64,000 nt of DNA from Scalesia atractyloides (lineage: Eukaryota > Streptophyta > Magnoliopsida > Asterales > Asteraceae). Position numbers and translations under genes: made by a program. The notes under the pieces are model-generated. The model was given only the letters and a program-made list of their open reading frames with translations. It made no database searches and was not told where the DNA came from. The stretch spans positions 54,765,583-54,829,582 of the forward strand of contig CAMTDV010000007.1 in NCBI GenBank assembly GCA_947069175.1, in the 5' to 3' direction. Of this stretch, positions 1 through 12,800 are shown one piece after another; the first letter of the stretch is position 1; each line of letters opens with the position of its first letter.

Positions 1-1888
1 GTTTTGTGTCGTGTGTTGGGTTATGATCCATCGTTGTTAATGTTTCGTCGATTTTTCTGATTGGCCAAAATGGTGACTAGTTCACGTTTGAAACATCTCA
101 AATTGATGTTTCCTTAATCTCATATCTTGTGACTACCCTTGGTTCTTGGAAGGACCGATTTTTCTGGGGTTCTGAGTCAGTTGTTCGGTTTAAGATGGTT
201 TGGAGGCATCCTGATGCCGTTCTTAATGAACTTGAACCCTACGTGTCTGAACTATATCAAGGGATGTTGAAAGCCCTTTGGGGTTGCCCTTCGCGACTTC
301 TCTGAACATCTTCTAGTTTCCACTAGTGTAAGTGTTCTGTGGGATAAACCAAATCGAGACCCTATGTTCATGAGGGGTGATCAGGTATTTTGTTTTGCCT
401 TCACATTTTTATTTTCTTGTATAATCATGTTTTCTTATACTATTGCTTGTTTTTTTTGTAGTTATGTCTGCCTTTGATTTTATCAAGTCTGATGACACTT
501 CTGATGTTGTCCTTGGGGACACTGAAGCCATTGAGGGAGAAGATGCAATCACTAGAATGGCTGAGGGTAGGTTGGTTCCTGGTGGGAAGTATGTCTACGT
601 TCCAAATACCAAGGGGTTTTCAAAGGCTGGTCTTTCTAAGTCTTCAACCCGACGCTCTTCTCGTTGTTTGAAGGGTCCAAACCGGTCAACTGCTTCTGAT
701 CCCGTTGACTTAAGCGATGACATTGAGGTTTCTGTGGACCAAGGGTTGAACCTGAAGGAGAGAAGGATAAGGAGTTGCCAGTGGTTGTTGGGAAGAAGAG
801 AAAATCAGAGGGTAAGAAGGTTGTGGTGTCTACTGCAAAGGGTTCCTCCGTAAGAGTGGCGAAGGTTCATTGGTGGTGAATGTTGGTGATGTTTATGTTC
901 CTAACTGGATTGTTAAGGTTGGGGTTCAAGTATTTTGCTGTTTTTGAGGAAGTGTTGACCCATTTTGCCCCTCTGATGGTTCGTGGTTCCATAGCAGCAA
1001 TGGATGATTACATGATGATCTCTCGGATGATGCTAAGTGCCTGCAATCTTACTGCCATGCTTCCTAAAGGGGTTTCTAGCTTTCGACAAAGGATACATGA
1101 GTATGAAGAGTTTCGAAGAAAAGAGATAAAATGAAGGCTTCGATGGCTACTATGAAGAAGGAGAGTGAAGGGTTTGCTGAGAAAGAGGAGGCTTGGGTGA
1201 AAAAGGTTGGTGAACTCACCCGAAGACATGAGGTGGAAATGAATGAGTTCAAGAAAAAGAGGAGGCAGATAAGTTGCAACTGAAGGCTGACAGGGAAGCT
1301 TTGAACGTGTAGGAGAAAGCCTTTACAGAGGAGAAAGAAGGCTTAAAGGCTTCCTTGGCCCAAGCCACCAATGATCACCAGTGGCTTATTGAACATGGGT
1401 TCCAGCAGGTGGTTACCTACCTTTTGCATTCTACAGAATTCAACTTAGCCCTTGGTGATGTTTATATAAGCTTCTCAACTATGGCACGCATCTGGGCTTC
1501 GTTGCTGGTTATAAGGCCCAAGAATCTGGTCAGCCCTAGGAGCATCTTCCCTTTATCAGCCCCAAGCTTCTGAGACCTTCAAGAATTCCGTTTGTAGTTT
1601 GGAATGTTTAACTTACCCTTATGTGAGTGAGGTTTCCTCTTTCTTGGGTAAACCTCTTTCTATGTTGTAGGGATTGAAGCACCCTGGGCTTAATGAGGGC
1701 GTCTGTGCTGAGTGTTGGAATCTTTGTCTAAGAAGCGTTCTCATTCAGGTGATAGTGAAGAAACATTCTCTGATGGTGCTGAGGGTTCCTTGGGGGCAAG
1801 CCTTGAAGGTTCTGAGGTGGCAGGTGATGGTTGCAAGAAGACAAAGAAGGTGAAGAAGGCTAAGGTTAGTAAAGCTGGGGCTTCTTAG
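1..1888 (+). pseudogene. Plus-strand (antisense) extra ORF of the Tat element, putative 'gypsy-type transposase' family
   Basis: Broken reading frames run on the plus strand, opposite to the Tat pol. Segments seen: an N-terminal stretch at 1-380 with a frameshift near 55-60; 443-853, beginning MSAFDFIKSDD and rich in Ser/Lys/acidic residues; 880-1134; a Lys/Glu-rich coiled-coil-like stretch at 1134-1345; 1355-1573 (NDHQWLIEHGFQQVVTYLL); and a Lys-rich tail ending at TAG 1886-1888. A GT...AG segment with a long T tract at about 384-460 looks like an intron, but does not keep frame exactly. From memory this matches a family abundant in Asteraceae and annotated as putative gypsy-type transposase. 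Its place 3' of pol and antisense to it fits the extra antisense ORFs known from Tat elements. Function unknown; this copy cannot make a full protein. Confidence 0.6.
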
Positions 1889-2620
1889 CCTACTTTTGAT
1901 GTTTAAACAATTAATTATAGCTATCATAGCACCCTAAATAATATTATGTTATGCATGTTTTGAACATGTTTTAAGGGAACCGTTTAGGTTCATCTGATGG
2001 TTGAAGCCTTGAAGGCTTTTGGACAATATGTAGGTTGAATGGTCCTTATGGTCATTGTTATGCTTAACTCTTTATTTTCTATGTTGCTATGTTATTCCCT
2101 TGTGTTTTTTGATTGTTGCCTGTGTTGCCTTTGTTTGTAGTTGTGGATCTTTTGTTATTTATACCTTGAAGGGTTCAGTGCTGCAATCACTTAGCTTTAA
2201 AGTAACTTTAACAGAAAGACACATCACCTATCCTATTTATGACACTTACTTGGTGCTTTTCTGGTTCGTAAGCCATTGTTAAGGCTTAAAGAACATTTGA
2301 TGTAGGCTGTTTAAACCCGTCTATGAGACATGTTTTTTGAAAAAAATTTCTAAGTCTCATGGAGTTGTATTGATTTAGGAACTCACCTGTTATATAGATC
2401 CTTTTACCTCTTGAACCTATTGAGCAATGTGGCCCGGAGCTCATCCCCTTACATGACCCTTGTCATGGAGTTTTTTGCTAGGTTCTCAACCTGATTATAG
2501 GATAGAAAGACAAATTTTGATAACAAAAAACTTTGTCATTCATTCATTCATTCATTCAAGAGTGCTTTTATTACAAGGGAGGGTAGAACAATTCTTGAGA
2601 TACTTTCTAAGTCATTTTGA
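1889..2620. other. Non-coding spacer of the Tat element between antisense ORF and pol
   Basis: No supported gene. It lies between the convergent ends of the plus-strand ORF and the minus-strand integrase. It contains a short (CATT)n microsatellite at 2537-2558. Confidence 0.5.
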
Positions 2621-3690
2621 CTAGACGTGAAACCTTTTAAGGTTTTTGCTGTTGTAGTGGCGGGGAAGCTTTTTACCTTGTGCCATCAGCCGACTTGTAT
2701 GATCCTCCCTATGGGCTTCAAGGATGGTGTATGGCCATTCCCACTTTGGGCTGAGTTTTCCTTGACTCTCTTTCTTATTGGCTTTATTGTTTCGATGTAC
2801 AAGGTTCCTGGGCTTGAGCAGTTCATGCTTCTCTCGTGTGTTGTAATAAGATTCCATTTTTTGTTTGTACTTAGCTTCCCGTATAGCGGCTTGATCACGA
2901 GCTTCTTCGAGGAATTCCAAATTTAACATGGTCTCCGTTTTGTTCGACTCGAGGTCGATGTTGAATGTTCATTGTGTTGTAACTTTGATTTCCGCTGGGA
3001 TTACGGCTTCTGACCCAAACACTAGGCTGCAGGGTGTTTTCTTTTGGCTTGTCTTCTCAGTTGTTCGGATTGCATAGGACATTGGGAAGCTCTTCAAGCT
3101 AGTTGTTGTCGTATCTTCCCAATCGGGCCTTAATCCCTTCTACAATGCTTCGATTTATTCTTTTGGCCTGGCCGTTTGACTGTGGATAAGCAACCTAGCT
3201 GAACACCTGAGTTATTCTGAACTCTTCGCACCAGGAGCTAAAAGGCTTCTCGGCAAACTGCTTTCCATTTTCTATGACTAGTACCATCGGGAGCCCAAAA
3301 CAATAGATTATGCTTTCCCAAACGAAAATGACTTGTTTCCCTGAAATTTTGGCCAATGGTTTTACTTCTGGCCACTTAGTTAAGTAATCAACGGCTACCA
3401 ACAAAAATTTGACTCCTCCTTTGGCTGGTGGGAATGGACCAACAATGTCCATGCCCCATTTGTGTAACGGCCATGCCGAGGAGATGAGAACAAGATCATG
3501 CTTAGGGCTTTTGGGTACTTGAGCATGCAACTGACAAGCTTCACATTTTCGCAGCTGTTAAGAAGTGTCTCGATGCATGGAGCACCAAGAAAGGTTCATC
3601 AATTTTAAAACTACCGACCTTGGGCCATAGTGAGCCCCACATATTCCTTCGTGAACCTCCTTGATCAAATAATGGCTTTGTTCTGGGCCA
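2621..3690 (-). pseudogene. Tat element integrase (H2C2, DDE core, C-terminal part), broken
   Basis: Read from 3690 down: the H2C2 zinc-binding region (EVHEGICGAHYG, then KCEACQLHA after a stop near 3556), the catalytic core at 3195-3530 (WGMDIVGPFPPAKGG, the first Asp), then the C-terminal domain at 2621-2929 with KWEWPYTI. The position of the second catalytic Asp reads V-I-E-N-G-K, where the family has Asp-Asn-Gly, so Asp is replaced by Glu. Frames are interrupted between 2930 and 3195. The enzyme would insert the element cDNA; this copy is inactive by stops, frameshifts and the altered catalytic residue. Confidence 0.8.
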
Positions 3691-4580
3691 ATGCATCGGA
3701 GTAGTGGTGCAAGGTAACCCTTTTTATAAAGGATTTCTCCTTGTAACACATACTGCCTTGACTTGATATGAACCCTTTCGGCCTCTGTTTGATCATCCGA
3801 TAACTCACCATTTCTTAGGAACTTGATCAAGGGGGTCATCCAGTTTGGCCCTTCCTCGGTAATTACATCTTGTACTTCAAGCTCTTGGATGGATGGTGTT
3901 TTCAATACTTCAACTAACACTTTTTTGGTGAGATGAGCAAATGTGAGTGATGCAAGTTTGCTCAATGCATCGGCCTTCTTGTTTTGTGACCTTGGAACCT
4001 GTTTGATAGTACATGATTGGAATGTACTAATAAGTTCCTTTGCCTTTTCTCTGTACTTCTTCATGTTGGGCTCCTTGGCTATGTAACTATCATTTACTTG
4101 GTTTGAGACAATCAAGGAGTCTATGAAGACTTGAAGCTTTTGAACATCCATCCTTTTAGCTAGCTTGAGTCCAGCATTGAGTGCTTCATATTCGGCTTCG
4201 TTATTGGTTGTCTGAAATTCAAGCCAGAGAGCATAGGTAAACTCTATTTCTTTGGGGTTGATTAGGACTAGCCCAGCCCCTGACCCTTCAAGACTTGAAG
4301 CTCTATCGGTGAAAAGCTTCCAGGTATCAGGGTCAGATGGTTCAGTTATGGTAGTATTAACTTTCGTTGTTGTTTCTTTTGACAGCATTCCTTGGAATGT
4401 AGGTGATTTCGTGTTCACCTAATTCTACTGCCCATTTGGCTAAACGCCCTGAAGTTCAGGTTTTTCAAGCACACTTTTAATTGGTTGGTCAGTGACCACT
4501 TGTATTGGGTGTGCTTGAAAGTAACTTCGAAGCCTTCTGGCTGTTTTTACCAGGGCTAGGGCAGTTTTTCCAATGGGGGA
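3691..4580 (-). pseudogene. Tat element RNase H region, left part
   Basis: The frame at 3558-4418 holds an RNase H-like domain: LFTDRASS near the start (the family usually has Gly where Arg stands), NNEAEYEAL about 70 residues on, DSLIVSNQV, and an RSQNKKADALSKLAS motif. Positions 4419-4575 continue upstream in another frame and join, across the nested Sirevirus, to 17300 and above. An RNase H of this kind between RT and integrase is typical of Tat elements. It would degrade RNA in RNA:DNA hybrids. Frameshift near 4420. Confidence 0.75.
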
Positions 4581-5027
4581 TGTGAGTCCCAAATCAGATT
4601 CGGATCACAGTGGTTGATTGTTATCACCCAAACAACTATAGATTAGTTGTTTGAATGTGTAAAGTTACGAAAACCAAAATATGAAGATGAAGATTCTTGA
4701 ATGGATCAAACAACAAGTGTTGTATATGGAATCCAAAATGATATATTCACTGAATGCACCTGGATATTTCGGATTAAGCACAAGAACAACAAGCACAACA
4801 CAAGATCAATCACCAAAATATGTCCAAGAACCTTGGACTAAGGTTTTCATTGATATGCTTATATATACAATCTGACTAACCAGCGTATTTAATAAATACG
4901 CTGGGATATTAAATACACTGCCCAGTTACAAGTTTCACAAATGCACATTTGGCCCTTCTAGATTTGCTAACTATTATAAAACCAGCTCAAACTACTCAAG
5001 TATCAACGGTCTCAAAACGTCCTAACA
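4581..5027 (-). repeat. 3' LTR of the Sirevirus
   Basis: 447 bp, TG...CA on the plus strand, paired with 16847-17294. It contains the inverted repeat CCAGCGTATTT / AAATACGCTGG at 4880-4904. The short ORF across it has no support. Confidence 0.93.
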
Positions 5028-5040
5028 ATATCCCCCTAGA
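5028..5040 (-). other. Polypurine tract of the Sirevirus
   Basis: Directly upstream of the 3' LTR the minus strand reads TCTAGGGGGATAT, a purine-rich primer site for plus-strand synthesis. Confidence 0.7.
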
Positions 5041-5061
5041 CGGTTGCGTACTTGAGATTCT

Positions 5062-7794
5062 TCAATCATGTTCCTGAGCGCTAGGACCTGCGGCTGATTC
5101 TTGACCTTTTGCTTGTGATAGAGGCGCAACTTGATCTGTCGGTTGTTCAATTGTTGCTTCAGCGGATTGGTTAATAACAACTTCACTTGTGGTTGGTTGG
5201 GCCTCCATAGTGACTCCATATGTGGATGAAGTCGGAGGTGGTGGAATGATTTGAATATCAGAATCAGATGATGGATCTTTGCTCTGTGGAGAAGATGATT
5301 TAGGCTCAGCTGTATTCTTCTTTCTGGATTCATCTTTTTCTTTCTGAGCGTCCATTCTGAGCATAATTTCCATTACTTCAATCTTTCGAGCTCACACACG
5401 CTCGAATGCCCTTTGAAATAACATTCCTTCCTCAAGGTACTCGTTTCCTGCTCCAACGTTTATCTTGTTTCTATAGAGAACATTCAGATCAGAAAGACAA
5501 AACATAAATACGTCCATAGGATCCAGATACGAATGTCTTCGTCTGAATTGGATCTGATAACCGCTTCACCAGTTTTGCCATCATAGAACCACTTCTTGAA
5601 GTTGGTGAGTGTCACAGGCTGTTCAGGAGGAAGTTTCACCCTAGTCACAAGTTTCGCTGGATTGATTACCCAAGTTATCTTTCCTTTTCCAGTGAACGGG
5701 CCTTTAGTGGTTTTTGACACGCGTCTTCTTGGGCGTTGAGGTTTGAAGACAGTAAATCCACGCATGCATTCTCTATGAATTAATCTTTCCAGGTCTCCAC
5801 AAATGCTGCTGTTTGTGGGATTTATCAGATCATGCCTGTTCAACTCTCGGATATCCCATGTGGGTAAACTTTGCATGTCGTTGGCATTTCGAAAGTATTG
5901 AATTACCCCACCCCTTCGCTTCACCACAAACCATCCAGTGAGATTGGAGTATTTCCAGCTGATGATTCTATCCGTGATCTCGGTCTTCTCAACTGTTATC
6001 ACCTGATAAAAATTTGGCATTTTTGCTCTCTCTTTCCTAAACCATTCTGGATGCTGAGGTTTGAACTCTTATCACCATCAGTCTCATATAACACATCATC
6101 CTCCAAACCCCATTCAATAAATTTTGCTGGCATCTCGGTTTTGTCTACTTCTTCTTCACCGTCTTCACCAAAGCTAACATCAACAACAGATTCAAGTCGT
6201 TTCTTTTTCTTTTCTGCTCCGTCATCCTTCTTTTTCTGTTCTCTTTCTCTGAGGATGTCAAAATTGAAAATGTCTTCGCTTGTGTATTTTGGTTTCCGAT
6301 TCGCTGAGACATACAGCTCCTGCACTAGCTCATGCAATTTTTCCAGCCCCTCTTGTTGAAATCTGATAAATTCTGATTGCTTATAGACTAGGAGTGCAAT
6401 TCTTTGTTCTTTCAGTTTTCTCTTAAGCACATCAGTATCGTTTACTTGATTCTTCAGCAAACAAAACTCCTTTGCAGGAAACAAACCGATTTCTTTGGAT
6501 AGATGATTATACAGCTCTTGAAACGGTCGAGGTCTTGAGGGAACTTTCTGAGGAGGGGGTTGAGCAGATAAAGGGGGTTTGGGTGGAACATTTGCGGAGG
6601 ATCCCGCACCTGATTTTCTTTTCTTTGGTGCAAAAGTTTTGCTTGGAGTGGGCTCTAGGGGATCGGATAAAAGCCCTTCCACGAAGCGATCCAACTGCTC
6701 CTGTTCTGAAGTAACCACCACAGGAGTTTCTGATTCTGTCATCTCTCTTCTCTTCATTCTCCTTTCACATTTTTCTGCCTCTGCAACTGCGTGAATGGCC
6801 TGTATCCTTTCAATTTCTTCTCTTGTAGATCCAACGCGAATACTGTCGCCCATGATTCGATATGGATTAGGTGAATCTTTCTTGCTTCTTTTCTTTGAGG
6901 GTTCTTCTTCAACCACTTTCTTCCCTTTGTCTTTGCGCTTGCGAACAAGTGGTAATTCCTCTTCTATTTCAGCCTCTTCTTCAACATCAACAGGTTTGTC
7001 TTGACCTTCTCTACACTGCCTTGCCTTTTCCCGGTACTTATTGTACGCAGCCAGAACAATGGGAAGTCTCTCTTCCCGATACATCCAGTTATGCAACATT
7101 ACCCACTCTTTGTTTTCAACTCCGTGATTTGTCTTCCTTTGGGGAGCTGAAATTGATATAGATTTCCATCATGTGGTAGGTTCTGGTGCTGATCATCAAT
7201 GAGCAACTGCACAAATCTTGGATACATGGTCCATGCACCTTTGTTTACATTGTCAATCATCCAGTAGAAAATTAGGCCGGAGATGTTGAAGGGCTGATTT
7301 GTACATAAGTTTAACATTGCCGCAGACCACTCTAAATTTAAACCATCGTATCCACCTTTTCTGTGACAAATGCTCATGCAGAATGTGTAAAGGATGAATT
7401 TCCAATCCTTAGTAAGGCCCGACTGTTTGATCTCGTTCTTGTTGCGAAAATCTCCAACATAATTCATCCCGCGGAAACCTAGCACTGCCTTTTTGCTTAG
7501 CTTTAACGGGTCACTGGCACTATCTCCAAGACTGAGAACTTTTCGAATTCGCTCTTCTATCACTTTTATTTCCTTGTTACGCACCGTCGCGGTGATGTGC
7601 TTGACCTGGTTCAGAGTTCTCACTCTTGCGGTTCGCCAGAAATCTTCTATGTATTAGAGTAAATCTTTGGATTGGCAACCTATTTTGCTTCGTGATAACC
7701 AGTCCATTACATCTTTGAAATCGGGATCAGGAGGAACTAGAATGATGGGCTGATTGTGCTTCCTTGTGCCATCCCAGACTAATGGTTGAGCCAT
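5062..7794 (-). pseudogene. Env-like 3' ORF of the Sirevirus, broken
   Basis: Read from ATG at 7792-7794, starting MAQPLVWDGTRKHNQP, to a stop at 5062-5064, roughly 900 codons. It is interrupted by an in-frame TAA at 7654-7656 and frameshifts near 7100, 6010 and 5375-5480. Visible parts: a globular N-terminal region (7099-7794) with LSLCT-like, hydrophobic and Cys-containing stretches; a highly charged middle with basic KRKDKGKKVVEEE and KKRSKKD clusters that look like nuclear targeting; coiled-coil-prone Glu/Lys stretches around 6100-6400; a WFVVKRRGGVIQYF segment near 5900; and a Ser/Pro/Gln-rich acidic tail (5062-5373). I see no convincing signal peptide or transmembrane anchor, so 'envelope-like' rests on position in a Sirevirus, not on a visible fusion protein. 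From memory, close relatives occur as 'hypothetical proteins' in Asteraceae. Confidence 0.65.
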
Positions 7795-8143
7795 TCTGAA
7801 ACGTGAAAACGAGTTAAGTTAGATAATAGTTACAAGGCATAATAGCTAGATAGTAAAGATATATAAATACATATATTACATATATATATATATATATACA
7901 ATAAAAAAATAAAAAAATTGAAATAAATAAAATAAAAAAATAAAAACAAATTAGATACATATGAATATATACATAAATACGCTAAGAGTAATGGACAAAT
8001 ACGTTGAAGGTTTAATACGCCGGTTAAATGATTTGTATAAACACCCAGCGAAATAATATTTACGCCTGTTATAGTTTATTTACGCTGATCATAGATAGCG
8101 GATTTAAGTATAGCCAGTGTAGATGATTAACTGTACTAGCTTG

Positions 8144-8170
8144 ACCGGCGTATTTGTCAATTACGCCGGT
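8144..8170. repeat. Inverted repeat ACCGGCGTA / TACGCCGGT
   Basis: Nine-base perfect arms around a nine-base centre, in the spacer between pol and env-like ORF. It shares the GCGTATTT/AATTACGC core with the LTR palindrome of the same element. Confidence 0.85.
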
Positions 8171-8548
8171 TGCTTGAACTCGCGTTCAAGACTTAAATCT
8201 ACCATCCGTTATCCGAGAAAAATACGCTATCTTCAAAATAAATGCGCCATATTCAAGATAAATACGCTAGATTCAAAAATTTCTTGATAAACTCATAAAA
8301 CCCGATGAACCCAGATCGATCTATCTACATATGATTTAATTGATCTCATATTTGATGTTTAAAGACTCAACAACAAGCAATCAACATTTGAAAACTAAAA
8401 TCTTACCGATATTGATCTTCAACAAAGGCTATTCGGATGATTTTATAGTGTTTGAATTTAAGAAGTGGGTTTATGGTTGAATGAAGAAGATGATGATGTT
8501 TGAAAAATAACCTTACACAAAAATGAAAACTGATATATAAAAAATTAT

Positions 8549-8579
8549 ATTCCAGCGTAAGTAATAATTACGCTGGAAT
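8549..8579. repeat. Inverted repeat ATTCCAGCGTAA / TTACGCTGGAAT
   Basis: Twelve-base perfect arms around a seven-base loop. It is the same motif family as the LTR palindromes at 4880-4904 and 17141-17165. Confidence 0.9.
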
Positions 8580-9863
8580 ATTAAATAAGCCGCCTAGGAG
8601 ATTTTCAAGGTTTCTTCAAGTCTAAGAAGTTTGAAAACAAATACGCTCGAAAATCTCAAATTTTCTTGAAACATGTGCCCTTTCTGGTTAAAAGTAGTGC
8701 AAGAAATTCAACATATGATCAATAGACACACAAAATTGCAACTTGAACTCTGAAAATCGTTTTTAGAGGAAGGAAGCTTCCTTTTTCACATAACACTTAT
8801 TGTTACTGATTCCGATCATGTGACTTTCCTGCAGAAGATCATACTGGTAACACTTTGTTAGTTTGAGATAAATTGTTAAATATATAAATATTGAATAATC
8901 AAGGCACAAGAAAAACTGCCAGTTTGTTTGCCTTTTAAATCCATGCACCTTTCTTTCAACATGCTTTATCATGTGGTAATATTGACAAGAATTTTGATGT
9001 TCCCCCACTCATGCTAGACTGTTAGAATGTTGTGCCCGTGAGTCCCACATCAGGACATACCCCGCGATCAAGGTATGCGCAAAGGTTCCTCATAGCAGGT
9101 GAGTATATTGACTTCATTCGTTCTTGAAATTTCAACGTTAGACAATTGGTGATCGGGTCGGTACTTCTGTATAGCAAAGAGACCAAAGTCTAACAAGGGC
9201 TATGACAGATACCTTAGATGGTACGAATTAAGCACATGAATGATTCTCGCATGAGATCTTCATTTGTGTGTGGTTTTGGCCGCATTGGCTCTTTTTGAAA
9301 AGATATCATAGTTGTGTCTAGGTCGCATATTTCTTGATGCAGAAGAAGAGCAACTATGATATCCCGAATAATTAGTCAATGTAAAGACCCAAAATCTCGC
9401 ACTTTGGCAATCTATTAATGCAAGATTTAAGTCCATTAAGCCATACGCCGCAACGTGTTACCCGCAAGTTGCACAACATTGTGGGTATCCAGAATTCTTG
9501 TGTAATCATTAGCTTTTGTCTCCTATTCGCAGTTTACTTGAAGGTATTGCTGAATCTACTGACACGTCATTGCTTGGAGCCTCAATCTGGTTCTATTTTA
9601 AGATCAAACAAAGTGTCAGCAGTTTTTCTATCATTTCTCATGCAGGTGTCAAACAAAGGATTCTACTTTAAAGATATTTTCTGGAAGACTTCCCCCCCCC
9701 CTTAAAATTTTATTTTCCAGAATCCAGAGCTTGAAAAGAAATTTTAAAATTTGCAGAAAACATAAAATCTTTTTGTTGGGCACATTTTATGAGATGATTA
9801 TTATTATTATTATTTATTTTTATTTTTTAATCATTTCCACTCAAGGAAATTGACAATTTCTAA

Positions 9864-12800
9864 CTAGGTTACCAACTGGTTGAAGCGAGTTTTGTCGAGG
9901 CTTTCGTGAAAATATCAGCTTTTTGTTGCATGGTATCGACCGGCACCACTTGAATGTATCCTTTCTCATACGCATCTCTGATCGCATGAATGCAAATTTC
10001 GATGTGTTTTGTTCTGGAGTGGTGGATAGGGTTTTTCACAATTCCTAGACACGCCTCGTTGTCGATGAATATGGGAGTCTTCATAACATTTATCCCGTAA
10101 TCCAACAACTGATTTTGTATCCAAAGAACTTGTGAACAGCAACTGTAAGGTGTCGTATATTTGGCTTGAGCAGTAGATGTGGAGACTGTTGTCTGCTTCT
10201 TGCTCTGCCACGATATGAGACAATTTCCTAAGAATTGACAGCCTCCTGGGATAGACTTTCTGCCAACTTTGCAACCTGCATGATCACTGTCAGAATAAGC
10301 AATTAAATCAAAATTACTATCTTTAGGGTACCACAAACCAAGCTTGGGTGTTCCTTTCAGATAGCGGAAAATTCTTTTGACAGCGGCTTCATGAGATTCT
10401 TTTGGATCCGTCTGAAATCGTGCAAAGAGACAGACTGCCCACATAATGTCAAGCCTACTTACGGTCAGATACATCAACGAGCCTATCATTGAGCGATAGA
10501 AGGACTTGTTCACGGGTTCTCCTTGAAGATCTGAAGTAAGTTCTGTCTGAGCTGTAAATGGTGTGCTTGCAGTTTTGTAGTCGTTCATGTTGTACTTGGA
10601 GAGAATATCCCTGATGTGTTTAGCTTGATGAATGAGGATGCCATCTTCTCTCTGTTTCACTTCTAATCCCAAGAAAAATGTAAGCTCTCCCATCATGCTC
10701 ATCTTGAATTTTTCCTTCATAACTTTCTCGAACTCCCTACAAAGAGCTTAATTAGTTGACCCAAAGATGATATCGTCTACGTAGATCTGCACCAGCATCA
10801 CGTTATCTCCGATCCTTTCCGTGAAGAGAGTCATATCTATTTTGCCTCTTGAGTACCCACAATCCAGAAGATATGTTGACAAAATCTCATACCATGCTCG
10901 AGGAGCTTGATGAAGACCATAGAGAGCTTTGTCAATCTTATAGTATTTTGCAGGGAAGTGAGGATCTTCAAAACCTGGAGGTTGACAAACATAGACTTCT
11001 TCTTTTACTTTCCCATATAGAAATGCACTCTTTACATCCATCTGAAACACCTTAAAATTTTTGAACGATGCATAGGCTAAGAAGATTCTGATAGCTTCTA
11101 AGCGTGCAACTGGTGCAAAAACTTCCTCATAGTCAATCCCTTCCTCTTGACGAAATCCTTGAACTACCAATCTTGCCTTATTATTGATAACTACACCACG
11201 ATCGTCCATTTTGTTTTGAAACACCCACTTGGTGCCAATGGGATACTTTCCATCTGGGAAATCAACGAGTTCCCAGACTTTAAGCTTCCGAAATTGAGCT
11301 AATTCTTCTTGCATTGCTTGTACCCAGCTAGAGTCTTGGATGGCTTCTTCAATGTCTCTTGGGACAGACTGCGAGTGAAAAGCTGCATACAGTCCTGTGT
11401 TGATGGTATGTGTTTGACCGCTAGTTCGAACTCCATCTTCCACGAAACCGATGGCATTTTCAATTGGATGATTTCGATTTGTCTTGTATCCTGTGTTGGT
11501 GTGAGTTTCTACTTGTTGAGGAAGATTAGAGAAGTGTTCGTCGATGTAGATAATTGGAGTTTCGTCTTCTTTAGGTGATTTATCCACAATCTGCTGTGAA
11601 GAAGAATCATCATGTGCAGATGCATTCTCAGCCGATGTATCACCATCTACTTTGATAACAGGAGGGATTGGAGTGAAACCAATGTCTGAAGGATCAAACA
11701 ATGGCTCTAATGGGGTTGATTCTGCAGGTTCGGATTCAGTGAGAGGTTCCCCAATATCGAAGGTGTTGAATACAATGTCTACGTCATAAAACCAGTTTGG
11801 AGCGCTTCCAGTGTTGGTGGAGTTTCCTTCTTGAAAGTCGACGTAATATGATTCAATCACCATCTTGGTTCATTTGTTGTAGACTCGATATGCCTTTTGA
11901 GAAGATGAGTAGCCCATGAAGTAGCACACATCACCGACTGCTTCTATGATAAGATTAACTTCAGTGTTGAGGAGTGTACAGGAACATCTGAACGGTCTAA
12001 AGAAATCTATCAGAGGCTTCCTTTTCAAAAGAAGTTCATAAGCTGTTTTCCATGAGGTTTAACAATGAGAACTCGATTCAAAACATAGCATGCTATGTTG
12101 ACTGCTTCAGCCCAGAATGGGAAGCTTGGAGTCTACAAGCATAGTGCGAGCAGCTTCAATGAGTGTTCTGTTCTTTCGTTCTGCTACCCCATTTTGCTGA
12201 GGAGTTCTGGCTGCACTGTATTGAAGGTGTATTCCCTTTTCTTCACAGAAGGAGACAAACTTATGATTTTTGAATTCTGTCCTATTGTCGCTTCTTACGG
12301 ATTTGACCTTCAGCTTGATTACGTTTTCAATCATAGGAATGAAGCTCTTCAGAATGGACGCTGTTTCGCTTTTGGCTTCAAGGAAAAATACCCATGAAAA
12401 ACGTGAGAAATCATCTGTAATTACCAAACAATAGGATCTTTTAGCTAAACTTTTGACACTTATAGGCCCGAAAAGATCCTTGTGTAGTAATTGCAATGGG
12501 GCAGATATCGTATTCACTGCTTTGGATTTATGAGGCTTTTTGTGTTGCTTTCCTTGGGCACATGCGATACATTTTTCTGAAAAAGGAAAATCTTTCATAG
12601 GTAATCCTCTTACTAAATTTAATTTAGAAAACTTATTTATATTTTTTGAAGTTCACATGCCCCAAACGCCTATGCCAAAGCAGTGATTCCGATTCTAATG
12701 CTCTTGAAATAAGACATGTCATTTGTTCATTGGATTTAGCATTTTTCATATTTAGCACATAGGTATTGTTTTGACGAGGAGCTCTGAGCATGATCATTTC

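Larger units (their letters stand above)
7795..9863 (-). other. Non-coding spacer between pol and env-like ORF of the Sirevirus, rich in inverted repeats
   Basis: No supported gene. It holds an AT tract (7865-7895), many copies of an AATACGCTGG-like motif at 7977-8285 and 8549-8660, two near-perfect inverted repeats (8144-8170 and 8549-8579), a minus-strand purine run of ten G at about 9690-9702, and an (ATT)n-like tract near 9797. Short ORFs here (8763-9008 minus, 9418-9705 plus) have no recognisable content. Confidence 0.6.

Noticed and set aside
384..460. Clean, in-frame intron in the antisense ORF
   Set aside because: GT...AG and T tract are there, but joining the ends shifts the frame by one base, so it is only mentioned as possible.
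7977..8660. Regularly spaced short motif, considered as a CRISPR-like array
   Set aside because: Spacing is irregular, copies are degenerate and on both strands, and the DNA is eukaryotic.
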